Assembly: GCF_038618305.1 (NCBI RefSeq)
Contig: NZ_CP152017.1
Coordinates: 1,341,501-1,405,500, forward strand
DNA: 64,000 nt
Direction of reading: 5' to 3'
From: Sporosarcina sp. FSL K6-2383
GTDB taxonomy: Bacteria; Bacillota; Bacilli; Bacillales_A; Planococcaceae
Below, piece after piece: positions 7,185-14,965 of the stretch (its first letter is position 1; each line of letters starts with the position of its first letter). A program made the position numbers and the translations under genes. The notes under the pieces were generated by a model that worked only from the letters and a program-made list of their open reading frames with translations, made no database searches and was not told the origin of the DNA.

Positions 7185-8237
7185 ATGACGATGAAATTGA
7201 ATGAGAAACGTACAATCGAACTATTGAAAAAACTAGTGGAAACACCAAGTCCATCAGGTTATACGGAGAAAGTGATGGAGCTTATTACACAACAATTCGA
7301 TGATATTGGGGTTGCCTACAAAAAAACGAATAAAGGAGCGGTTATTGCCACAATCGAGGGAGTAGACACAGCACGTCATCGTTTGCTTACTGCCCATACG
7401 GATACACTTGGCGCGATGGTAAAAGAGATTAAAAGTGATGGTCGGTTGAAATTAACGATGGTTGGAGGTTTTAACTGGAATGCGGTGGAGGGCGAATATT
7501 GCCTTATTCATACAGCAGGTGGCAAAGAGGTGCGTGGGACAATCTTGATGCATCAGACAACGGTCCATGTCTATAAAAATGCTGGAACTGCGGAACGTAG
7601 CGCGGATAATATTGAAGTACGTATTGATGAAAAGGTAACGGATGCGGCTGGCAGTCGTGCACTCGGTATTGAGGTAGGCGATTTCGTATCCTTTGATCCG
7701 CGTTTTGAAGTGACGGACAGTGGATTTATTAAATCACGTCATTTGGATGATAAAGCGAGTACGGCATTGTTGCTAGAGCTTGTGCGTTCACTACAAGAGC
7801 AAGGAACTACGCTCTCGAATACAACGCATTTCTATATTTCTAATAATGAAGAGATTGGCTTTGGTGGAAACTCCAATATTCCTGAGGAAACAGTCGAGTA
7901 TATTGCTGTTGATATGGGTGCGATTGGAGATGGACAAACGTCGGATGAATATACGGTGTCGGTTTGTGCTAAGGATTCAAGTGGTCCTTATCATTATGCG
8001 TTGACGCAGCATTTGACGGGGCTTTGTAAAGAAGGCAGAATTCCATTTAAATTAGATGTTTACCCGTATTATGGTTCAGATGCATCTGCTGCGATTCGGG
8101 CAGGCTTTGATGTCAGACATGCTTTGTTTGGACCAGGTATTGAATCATCACACGCATTGGAGCGGACACATATGGATTCTTTGACAGCAACTGCGCAATT
8201 GCTTTATGCGTATGTTACTTCAACGATGATGGACTGA
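7185..8237 (+). CDS. M42 family metallopeptidase (glutamyl/aspartyl aminopeptidase-like)
   Basis: About 350 residues of a cytosolic co-catalytic zinc or cobalt aminopeptidase. Visible ligand motifs are LLTAHTDTLGAM (His, Asp), SRHLDDKAST (bridging Asp), SNNEEIGFGG (catalytic Glu-Glu) and the C-terminal ESSHALERTHMDS (His). Three ATGs cluster at 7179, 7185 and 7191; 7185 gives the best spacing (8 nt) from GAGGGG at 7171-7176. The next gene, a MurE-type ligase, begins 14 nt after the stop, so the two are co-transcribed. A role in peptide turnover is the family default; a link to wall peptides is only suggested by the neighbour. Confidence 0.85.
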   Translation: MTMKLNEKRTIELLKKLVETPSPSGYTEKVMELITQQFDDIGVAYKKTNKGAVIATIEGVDTARHRLLTAHTDTLGAMVKEIKSDGRLKLTMVGGFNWNAVEGEYCLIHTAGGKEVRGTILMHQTTVHVYKNAGTAERSADNIEVRIDEKVTDAAGSRALGIEVGDFVSFDPRFEVTDSGFIKSRHLDDKASTALLLELVRSLQEQGTTLSNTTHFYISNNEEIGFGGNSNIPEETVEYIAVDMGAIGDGQTSDEYTVSVCAKDSSGPYHYALTQHLTGLCKEGRIPFKLDVYPYYGSDASAAIRAGFDVRHALFGPGIESSHALERTHMDSLTATAQLLYAYVTSTMMD

Positions 8238-8251
8238 ACGGAGGTTTTTTG

Positions 8252-9742
8252 ATGGATACAGCAACGTTATTGTCAGTATTAGCAGTTAAACAAGTGGCGG
8301 GAGTAACACCGCTGACCGTGACGGATATTGCGGTGGATTCGCGTGCGGTGAGTGCCGGTGGCGTTTTTGTCTGCATCGAAGGCTTTACGGTGGACGGTCA
8401 TGATTATGTAGATAAGGCAGTAGCTAATGGTGCAAGAGTAATTGTTGCTTCGAAACCGGTTGCAGTCGATTTAGATAAAGTCGCAGTTGTCACTGTCGAT
8501 GATACGTCACGGGCTATCAGTTTGTTGGCGTCCCGTTTTTATAATTATCCTTCCAAGCAAATGATGATGATTGGTGTAACCGGTACAAATGGCAAGACGA
8601 GTGTTAGTGGTATTATCCAGGCTATTTTGCAGTTAGCAGGTGAGAAGTCGGCTGCATCGGGAACGATTGGCTTTAATGTGGATGGGACGTTGTATGAAAC
8701 GGATAACACAACGCCGGATACGCTGACGACACAGGGCATGATTGCACAGGCGGTAGCAGAGGGCTGCAAGACGATGACGATGGAAGTGTCCTCGCATGGA
8801 CTTGTGGAAGGCCGTTTAGCGGGCGTGGAATTTGATATTGCCATTTTTACCAACTTGACGCATGACCATCTTGATTTCCATGGGACGATGGAGGAATACG
8901 GACATGCTAAGGGATTACTATTTTCTCAGCTAGGACAAGACTTGGACAAGCGTAAATTTGCAATTGTTAACGCAGATGATGCATGGAGTGCGAAGTTGAA
9001 GGAAATGACGTCGTATCCTATCTTGTCTTTTGGTATCCATAATGACGCCGTGTTCCGCGGGACGGATATTGTGTTAGCAGCGGATGGAACATCGTTTACA
9101 CTGACTGCACCAGATGGGGAATTTAAAGTCGCAATGCAGTTGATTGGTGAATTCAGTGTGTATAACGCATTGGCTGTCATTGCAGCGCTGTCTGTGAAAG
9201 GACTGGCAACAGCTGATATCATCGGCTATCTTGCACAAGTACCTGCTGTGAAAGGTCGTATGGAGCGGGTGCAGACTGAATTGCCATTAACGATCTATGT
9301 TGATTATGCGCATTCACCTGATGCCATAGAAAAAGCGATTGCTGCTGTTCTTCCTTATAAAAAGGCTGACAGCAAGCTCATTTTTGTCATTGGTACTGGC
9401 GGCAACCGCGATCGCGTGAAGCGTCCAATTATGGCGGAAAAAGCATCAGTTGCAGACTACGTTATTTTGACGACAGATGACCCGCGTGACGAGCCATACG
9501 AGTCCATTGTAGGGGAGTTAGCGGCGGGTATGCAGCACAAAGGCTTTGCTTGTATCGGCGATCGCGAAGAAGCAGTACGCCATGCTGTTGAAGTGGCGGA
9601 GCGTGGAGATATACTTATTTTTGCCGGTAAAGGGCATGAGGACTATCAAATCATCGGTTCTACAAAATACCCACACTCCGACGCGGAAATCGCGCTGGCA
9701 GAGGCAGAGAAGAAATTTGGTACGGGTATAGTGGAGAAATAA
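8252..9742 (+). CDS. murE: UDP-N-acetylmuramoyl-tripeptide synthetase (MurE)
   Basis: Adds the third residue of the stem peptide (a diamino acid) to UDP-MurNAc-L-Ala-D-Glu, with ATP, in the cytosol. The 496-residue protein has the Mur ligase layout: an N-terminal UDP-binding domain, an ATPase centre with GVTGTNGKTS, and a C-terminal domain with GTGGNRDRVKRP. The residue-3 selectivity motif reads D409-D410-P411-R412. DNPR is typical of meso-DAP enzymes and D(D/N)P(N/A) of lysine enzymes, so this one is intermediate. The ATG at 8252 has GGAGG with a 7-nt spacer. It lies outside a dcw cluster, next to an M42 peptidase, so a second copy may exist elsewhere. Confidence 0.88.
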   Translation: MDTATLLSVLAVKQVAGVTPLTVTDIAVDSRAVSAGGVFVCIEGFTVDGHDYVDKAVANGARVIVASKPVAVDLDKVAVVTVDDTSRAISLLASRFYNYPSKQMMMIGVTGTNGKTSVSGIIQAILQLAGEKSAASGTIGFNVDGTLYETDNTTPDTLTTQGMIAQAVAEGCKTMTMEVSSHGLVEGRLAGVEFDIAIFTNLTHDHLDFHGTMEEYGHAKGLLFSQLGQDLDKRKFAIVNADDAWSAKLKEMTSYPILSFGIHNDAVFRGTDIVLAADGTSFTLTAPDGEFKVAMQLIGEFSVYNALAVIAALSVKGLATADIIGYLAQVPAVKGRMERVQTELPLTIYVDYAHSPDAIEKAIAAVLPYKKADSKLIFVIGTGGNRDRVKRPIMAEKASVADYVILTTDDPRDEPYESIVGELAAGMQHKGFACIGDREEAVRHAVEVAERGDILIFAGKGHEDYQIIGSTKYPHSDAEIALAEAEKKFGTGIVEK

Positions 9743-9770
9743 ATGCGGGGAGTCATCCTGTTATGAGAAG

Positions 9771-9800
9771 AAAACGCTCAGAAAAATCTGAGCGTTTTTT
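9771..9800 (+). terminator. Rho-independent terminator after murE
   Basis: AAAACGCTCAGA and TCTGAGCGTTTT flank an AAAA loop and run into a T tract. Confidence 0.85.
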
Positions 9801-9887
9801 GACGTATATTTACAGAGTTTATCTTACTAAAGTACACGGTTAGTTAGAGTATCTTAATTCTTGATCTATCACACTAAAAAACATTAA

Positions 9888-10214
9888 TTAAAATAACCAA
9901 ACGAAAGGTAGAAACAGCCAATAGTCATCAATATTTGTAATGCTTACATACCAAAGTATTATTCCAATGATTACAAAAGGCGCATTTTTCCAACCTTTCT
10001 TCACCCAACCGAAAGAATGTGCTAAAGCTAATAACCATAAAACGAAAGGGATAACAAGTAGATAGAGGCCAATAGACCAAATTCCTAAAAAACTAACAAT
10101 ATACATAACTAATCCAGCTAACCAATACATTTTTGCAGCATTTTTAATGATTGCTACAATCGTCAAGAATAACCCTAATAGAAACAGACCCAAAAAAATA
10201 AGTGACCATAACAT
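9888..10214 (-). CDS. Hypothetical multi-pass membrane protein, 108 aa
   Basis: Four hydrophobic segments cover nearly the whole protein (about residues 3-23, 29-44, 46-68 and 80-106), with a short basic loop (GWVKKGWKN) before the last. There is no recognisable family motif. GAGG lies 5 nt before the ATG. No terminator or partner is obvious; the next gene on the same strand starts 70 nt upstream, so they may share a transcript. The function is unknown. Confidence 0.6.
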   Translation of the reverse strand: MLWSLIFLGLFLLGLFLTIVAIIKNAAKMYWLAGLVMYIVSFLGIWSIGLYLLVIPFVLWLLALAHSFGWVKKGWKNAPFVIIGIILWYVSITNIDDYWLFLPFVWLF

Positions 10215-10285
10215 AGATACCTCACCCCACTATTAATTTTAATAACGTACCTTGTGATCATAAGTAATCGTGTAAGAAAATATGA

Positions 10286-10906
10286 TTAGTAGGCGATGCC
10301 TACACGTGATTTTATATAATGGCTACTTTCAATCTGCTTATATGCAAATTCTGCTGTATCTGATACGGATATTTTAACGCCATCTACGGGTAAAAAATCA
10401 CGTTCCACACGATATTCACCTACACTTTCTCCATCCGGTAAATACGTAGGACATACAATCGTCCACTCGAGTGTTGATTGTTTAAGCATATCGTAAACTT
10501 TATGGTGTTCTTCTGCTGCACGGGTTGATTTACGTTTTGATTCATTTGATTGATAACGGAGTACGGTTGGCGTCGTTCTACTTTGTAAGATTCCCGCAGT
10601 TCCTATCGTGATAATTCTTTGTATACCTTCGTTTTCCATTGCTTCGATAATTAATGGCATACTCCCTGATAAAGTAGTTGTGTCATCAGTGTTTAGAGAA
10701 CTAATCACTACATCAATCCCGTCCATTGCACGTACTAGATCATTTTTAGATAAAACATTCCCTTGAATAATCGTTATATTTTCACTATCTATTTGAATCT
10801 TCTCTGGAGTACGAACTAATGCAGTAACATGATGTTTGCCATGAAGGGCAGCGGTTACTAGTTGACTTCCAACTCGCCCAGTTGCACCTAAAATTAAAAT
10901 ATTCAA
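10286..10906 (-). CDS. NAD(P)H-binding SDR, NmrA/YwnB-like
   Basis: 206 residues of an atypical short-chain dehydrogenase. A glycine motif at the extreme N terminus (MNILILGATGRVGSQ) binds NAD(P). A VISSLN segment follows at the fourth strand, and a TIVCPTYLPDG segment toward the C terminus replaces the usual catalytic region. There is no clear YxxxK. Such proteins are often flavin reductase-like or redox sensors. A strong AAGGAGGA site lies 9-10 nt before the ATG. The substrate is unknown. Confidence 0.8.
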   Translation of the reverse strand: MNILILGATGRVGSQLVTAALHGKHHVTALVRTPEKIQIDSENITIIQGNVLSKNDLVRAMDGIDVVISSLNTDDTTTLSGSMPLIIEAMENEGIQRIITIGTAGILQSRTTPTVLRYQSNESKRKSTRAAEEHHKVYDMLKQSTLEWTIVCPTYLPDGESVGEYRVERDFLPVDGVKISVSDTAEFAYKQIESSHYIKSRVGIAY

Positions 10907-11105
10907 CAGTAAAATCCTCCTTTTTACGCATACAACTAGTACACTACATCATAATTGCTATTATTTCGTCTTTTTCACCTTAGGTACGAGTACTTTACGT
11001 TTTTGGGTTAGAAATATGTATGCTATATTGGAAAGATAAGGTATCGGAATTTTTTGGTTATTGGTCAACGGATTTTTATAAGAGAAAAAGGAAGTGGATA
11101 GATAA

Positions 11106-11612
11106 ATGGAACGCTTCATTTTAAATTTGGCATTTTACTCCATGCCAAAGTCTTGGGTTTCTAGTTCGGGTGAGGAATATACTATTTTTACCAATAAAGA
11201 TATTGACAAAACGTTGAGGACTCAGAGTACGTACTATTTTAATCGTGGAGATCTTAACTTTTTTAGTCAGTTTGGCAAAGCCGCGTATTCGTATTGGTGT
11301 CAGTCTGTTTCATTAACGAAAGAGGAAATAGCTTGGTGCAATGATAGTCATGATTTAGCTGTGGGCATTTTGTTTAATAAGTTAAGACTGAATTTGCAAG
11401 AAGATAGCGTCACAGCAGGCAGAATAAAAAATGTTGACGAGCAATTTGATTGTCGACGTCAAATAGAACTTTTTTATCCTGCTGATAATCGCGCTATGTT
11501 TAAGCTACAAAGGATCGATTTGAATTGGATGGCAGATATGCATCTTGATTTTGAGTTTAGAATGCTAAGTGATTCTTTACTGGAAGAGCTAAAAAAACAT
11601 AGTATGTCTTGA
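11106..11612 (+). CDS. Hypothetical protein, 168 aa
   Basis: I do not recognise the family. It is a soluble mixed alpha/beta protein, rich in aromatics (many Phe, Tyr and Trp), without signal peptide or membrane segment. The ATG at 11106 follows AAGGAAGTGG at a somewhat long spacing. An extended -10 (TGCTATATT, 11021-11029) is a plausible promoter. A long terminator follows. It is monocistronic, between an SDR gene on the other strand and prfC. Confidence 0.55.
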   Translation: MERFILNLAFYSMPKSWVSSSGEEYTIFTNKDIDKTLRTQSTYYFNRGDLNFFSQFGKAAYSYWCQSVSLTKEEIAWCNDSHDLAVGILFNKLRLNLQEDSVTAGRIKNVDEQFDCRRQIELFYPADNRAMFKLQRIDLNWMADMHLDFEFRMLSDSLLEELKKHSMS

Positions 11613-11643
11613 ACTAGAACGCTTATAGAGAGGTATTCAACAG

Positions 11644-11690
11644 AAGGAACCTTCCATCAACCGAGAGTAGGTTGGAGGGGTTCCTTTTTG
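11644..11690 (+). terminator. Rho-independent terminator
   Basis: A long interrupted stem, AAGGAACC (11644-11651) with GGTTCCTT (11679-11686) plus an inner CAACC/GGTTG helix, is followed by T5. Confidence 0.8.
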
Positions 11691-11717
11691 TATGTTGAAA
11701 ATTCTAATGAAAAACTG

Positions 11718-11746
11718 TTGAAATCCCCACGTAATGCGTCTATGCT
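11718..11746 (+). promoter_or_regulatory. Sigma-A promoter of prfC
   Basis: TTGAAA (11718-11723) and TATGCT (11741-11746) are separated by 17 nt, 33 nt before the prfC start. Confidence 0.65.
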
Positions 11747-11778
11747 AAGAAAAGCGAAACAGAAGGAGATAACTTAAA

Positions 11779-13353
11779 ATGGATAAACCTATACAAGAAG
11801 AAATTGCATCACGGCGTACATTTGCAATCATTTCTCACCCGGATGCTGGGAAAACAACGATTACGGAGAAATTGCTTTATTTCGGTGGTGCGATTCGTGA
11901 TGCAGGTACAGTGAAAGGAAAGAAGACGGGGAAATTTGCGACGTCTGACTGGATGGAAATTGAGAAGCAGCGTGGAATTTCGGTTACATCATCCGTTATG
12001 CAATTTGACTATGACGGCAAGCGCGTCAACATTCTCGATACACCTGGACACGAAGATTTCAGTGAGGATACGTACCGTACGTTAATGGCTGTTGATGCCG
12101 CAGTCATGATGGTCGACTCGGCCAAAGGGATTGAGCCACAGACGATTAAATTATTTAAGGTTTGTCGTATGCGTGGGATTCCGATCTTTACGTTCATCAA
12201 CAAAATGGACCGTCAAGGGAAAGAGCCACTTGAATTAATGGAAGAATTGGAAGAAGTGCTTGGTATTGAATCCTATGCGATGAACTGGCCGATCGGGATG
12301 GGGAAAGAGTTCCTCGGTATTTACGATCGTTTCAATAATCGTATTGAACAGGTTCGCGTGGAAGATGAAAAACGTTTTCTTACGTTGAATGAAGACGGTG
12401 GACTTGCTGAAGAACATCCGATGGCAGAAACATCTTATTATAAACAAGCACTCGAAGACGTTCTTTTATTAAACGAAGCAGGTAATGATTTTGATGAAGA
12501 ACGTGTGGCGAAAGGTGAACTAACGCCGGTATTTTTCGGCAGTGCGTTGACAAACTTTGGTGTGCAAACATTTTTAGAAACATTTTTACAATTTGCGCCA
12601 GCGCCACAATCACGCATGACGAAGGATGAAGCAGAAGTCAATCCGTATTCGGAAGAGTTTTCAGGTTTCATCTTCAAAATTCAAGCGAATATGAACCCGA
12701 TGCATCGAGACCGTATCGCGTTTGTCCGTATCGTTTCAGGCGCATTCGAACGTGGGATGACCGTCACTGTGCCACGTATTTCGAAAACATTTAAGTTGAC
12801 ACAGACGACGCAATTCCTAGCGGATGACCGTGAAACTGTCGATGAGGCGGTAGCTGGCGATATTATCGGCTTGCATGATACAGGGAACTACCAAATTGGT
12901 GATACAGTCATCGGTGGGAAATCATCCTTCCAATTCGATGCATTGCCACAGTTTACGCCAGAGCTTTTCGTGCGTGTAACGGCGAAAAACGTTATGAAAT
13001 CGAAGCATTTCCATAAAGGGATTTTGCAGCTTGTCCAAGAAGGGGCTATCCAATATTACCGAACGCTTCATACAGAAGAAGTATTGCTCGGGGCAGTTGG
13101 TCAACTACAATTTGAAGTGTTTGAGCACCGCATGAAAAATGAATACAATGTGGAAGTACGCATGGAACACGTCGGATCGAAAGTAGCGCGCTGGATTGAA
13201 AACGAAAGCGACGTGAAAGAATCGATGACAGGGCAGCGCGCAATGCTCGTGAAGGATCGCTATGATAATTTAGTGTTCTTATTTGAAAATGACTTCGCCA
13301 TGCGTTGGTTCCACGATAAATATCCGGACATCCGGTTATATAGCTTGTTATGA
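11779..13353 (+). CDS. prfC: Peptide chain release factor 3
   Basis: Translational GTPase that removes RF1/RF2 from the ribosome after peptide release. The 524 residues match the family length. G motifs are visible: G1 HPDAGKTT near residue 20, G3 DTPGHEDF, and G4 NKMD. The C-terminal EF-G-like domains end in [34 protein letters not shown] precedes the ATG. It is a single gene with its own promoter and terminator. Confidence 0.95.
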   Translation: MDKPIQEEIASRRTFAIISHPDAGKTTITEKLLYFGGAIRDAGTVKGKKTGKFATSDWMEIEKQRGISVTSSVMQFDYDGKRVNILDTPGHEDFSEDTYRTLMAVDAAVMMVDSAKGIEPQTIKLFKVCRMRGIPIFTFINKMDRQGKEPLELMEELEEVLGIESYAMNWPIGMGKEFLGIYDRFNNRIEQVRVEDEKRFLTLNEDGGLAEEHPMAETSYYKQALEDVLLLNEAGNDFDEERVAKGELTPVFFGSALTNFGVQTFLETFLQFAPAPQSRMTKDEAEVNPYSEEFSGFIFKIQANMNPMHRDRIAFVRIVSGAFERGMTVTVPRISKTFKLTQTTQFLADDRETVDEAVAGDIIGLHDTGNYQIGDTVIGGKSSFQFDALPQFTPELFVRVTAKNVMKSKHFHKGILQLVQEGAIQYYRTLHTEEVLLGAVGQLQFEVFEHRMKNEYNVEVRMEHVGSKVARWIENESDVKESMTGQRAMLVKDRYDNLVFLFENDFAMRWFHDKYPDIRLYSLL

Positions 13354-13355
13354 TG

Positions 13356-13399
13356 AAAAACCTAGTAAACGCGGTCTAACCGCTTTACTAGGTTTTTTT
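13356..13399 (+). terminator. Rho-independent terminator after prfC
   Basis: AAAACCTAGTAAA pairs with TTTACTAGGTTTT, with an inner GCGGT/ACCGC helix, and is followed by a T tract. It begins 3 nt after the stop codon. Confidence 0.9.
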
Positions 13400-13479
13400 C
13401 ATTGCTTATTAAATTATAAAATTTCCTCATTATGGATTTTGTTGAGTCTTTATATTTAAACTCAAAGGGATTTCCCCGG

Positions 13480-13809
13480 GGTAGTCGAATTTTGGGGAAA
13501 GGTGGTTCAGTTCGTTAGATAGGTAGTTGAGTTTGCCAAAAGGGTAGTCCAGTTTACCCAGGGTAGTCGAGTTATCATGAAAGGTAGCTCAGTTTGTCAT
13601 ATAGGTAGTTGAGTTTGCCAAAAGGGTAGTCCAGTTTCTCTGAGGTAGTCGAGTTATCATGAAAGGTAGCTCAGTTTGTCATATAGGTAGTCGAGTTTTC
13701 GAAAAGGGTAGTCCAGTTTCTCTGAGGTAGTCGAGTTATCATGAAAGGTAGTTCAGTTTGTCATATAGGTAGTCGAGTTTGCGAAATAGGTAGTCCAGTT
13801 TTCCTTGCG
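13480..13809 (+). repeat. Nested tandem repeat: 16 units of about 21 bp in 82-bp tetramers
   Basis: Each unit starts with a GGTAGTCNAGTTT-like core followed by a variable 6-8 nt tail. Four unit types with different tails (A ending ATCATGAAA, B ending GTCATATA, C ending GCCAAAAG, D ending CTCTGA) recur in the order A-B-C-D. This gives a higher-order 82-bp period (21+21+21+19). The first units are the most degenerate. The array lies between prfC and a lipoprotein gene and has no convincing coding potential. A shorter degenerate relative is at 2613-2715. Confidence 0.9.
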
Positions 13810-13866
13810 AAGAGCGAAAAAAGTCCATAGTATAAACTATTCACTCGGGACACGGATAGAGGTGCT

Positions 13867-14025
13867 TTAGCGCTTTTGTTCTTGGATTATTTCTGGTTCG
13901 CTTTCGTCTAATGACTTCCAATCTCTTATCTGCAGCGTCTCTCCCACCCATTGCTGAAACATACAAGGTTGCAATATTGTCATGTCAACGTCATCTGAAA
14001 CGAGGGCTAGAAACCTATATCCCTC
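13867..14025 (-). pseudogene. Possible remnant of a gene 3' end
   Basis: On the minus strand the frame is open from 14025 to a TAA at 13869-13867 and reads like real protein: aromatic residues, a VSDDVDMTILQPCMFQQW segment and an acidic-basic tail. An ATG at 13983 would give 38 residues but has no ribosome site, and the frame is closed by TAG just upstream. It looks like the C-terminal fragment of a lost gene. The family is not recognised. Confidence 0.3.
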
Positions 14026-14080
14026 CTATAATGAAATTAAGAACAGAGAAAGTAATCAAATAGAAAAGGAGCTAAACAAA

Positions 14081-14665
14081 ATGAAAAAAACAATACTAGG
14101 TATCTTCACAGCACTTATGGCGGTAATGGTACTAACCGGTTGCGGTTTGTTTGCAAAGGCAAATGGAGTAATCTTATATGGAGAAGAAGAGGAAGTTGTA
14201 AAAGCCGTGGAGAAAGAAAAAGAAAAAGATGATTTTATAGAAGAAGAGCAGCATAAATTCAAGATGTTAATAAAAGATGATCGCGAAATCATGATCTTAG
14301 CAGAAAAAACAGCTCAATCACTTGTAAAGAAAAAATTAATAAGTGAAATAACAAATCAAGCAAAAGCTAAAACGGAAGTAATTTCATCTCTTTCGAAAGT
14401 AGCTAAAGGCGAAGGATTGCTTTTTACTAAGGACAAAGCATACGAATTGGAAATAGAGAATATCACCATTAAGGATGAAGGTAATTTGGTCATTGGGGAA
14501 GGAAGAGTATTTACAGACCTATTTTTAATTGTAAATGATGAAGATTGGGCTTCTTTAGCAGGAACAGAAAAAACAATGGCTATATTAAAGTACGACACAG
14601 ATCCAAGTGCTGAGGGGTTAAGGTATGAAGTCGAAAAAACACAGCTAGTTCGAATACAAGACTGA
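14081..14665 (+). CDS. Putative lipoprotein, 194 aa
   Basis: A lipoprotein signal peptide (MKKTILGIFTALMAVMVLTGCG) has the lipobox LTGC with the modified Cys at residue 21. A highly charged, Glu/Lys-rich helical stretch (about 35-70) and a mixed C-terminal domain follow. It is exported and membrane-anchored; I recognise no family. The ATG at 14081 follows AAAAGGAG with a 9-nt spacer; the frame is open further upstream but without a ribosome site. It is monocistronic. Confidence 0.7.
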   Translation: MKKTILGIFTALMAVMVLTGCGLFAKANGVILYGEEEEVVKAVEKEKEKDDFIEEEQHKFKMLIKDDREIMILAEKTAQSLVKKKLISEITNQAKAKTEVISSLSKVAKGEGLLFTKDKAYELEIENITIKDEGNLVIGEGRVFTDLFLIVNDEDWASLAGTEKTMAILKYDTDPSAEGLRYEVEKTQLVRIQD

Positions 14666-14752
14666 TGGTTCAGGTAATTACTTTTGTCTAGAACGTAGGT
14701 TAATTATTCTTTCATTCCCAAGAAATATCAAGGTTTCGCATATCTACAAAGT

Positions 14753-14845
14753 TCAAGTGAAAAATACTGTTGTTTGAAAAGCAAGGAATAGACGATTTTT
14801 TATTGAGAGTGTAAGTTCCCGAAGATACAATTTCGGGAACTTTTT
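14753..14845 (+). repeat. Dispersed intergenic repeat (copy A) ending in a terminator hairpin
   Basis: This 93-bp stretch runs from TTCAAGTGAAAAA to the hairpin GTTCCCGAA/TTCGGGAAC plus T5 (14814-14845). It is similar by eye to the reverse complement of 57591-57689, with the loop and stem CCCGAAGATACAATTTCGGG identical. The hairpin is a likely transcription terminator for the lipoprotein gene. The rest of 14666-14965 shows nothing else recognisable. Confidence 0.75.
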
Positions 14846-14965
14846 GTCGTTTATACAATGCACCCCTTTGCAATACTTAATCAAAAAAGTAGCTGTAGTT
14901 TGAAGTCAGCTTGTTCTTTACATATGATTAACCTAATGATTGTTCTGAAGGAAAGGACCGTGCGT

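Noticed and set aside
11644..11690. T-box leader before prfC
   Set aside because: There is no T-box sequence or specifier stem; it is a plain terminator of the preceding gene, and the prfC promoter lies downstream of it.
13480..13809. CRISPR array
   Set aside because: Units are about 21 bp with 6-8 nt tails that themselves repeat in order; there are no unique spacers and no cas genes.
14858..14965. N-terminal extension of the RND transporter
   Set aside because: The 36 extra codons have no ribosome site and do not resemble the family; ATG 14966 has a good site and starts just before the first membrane helix.
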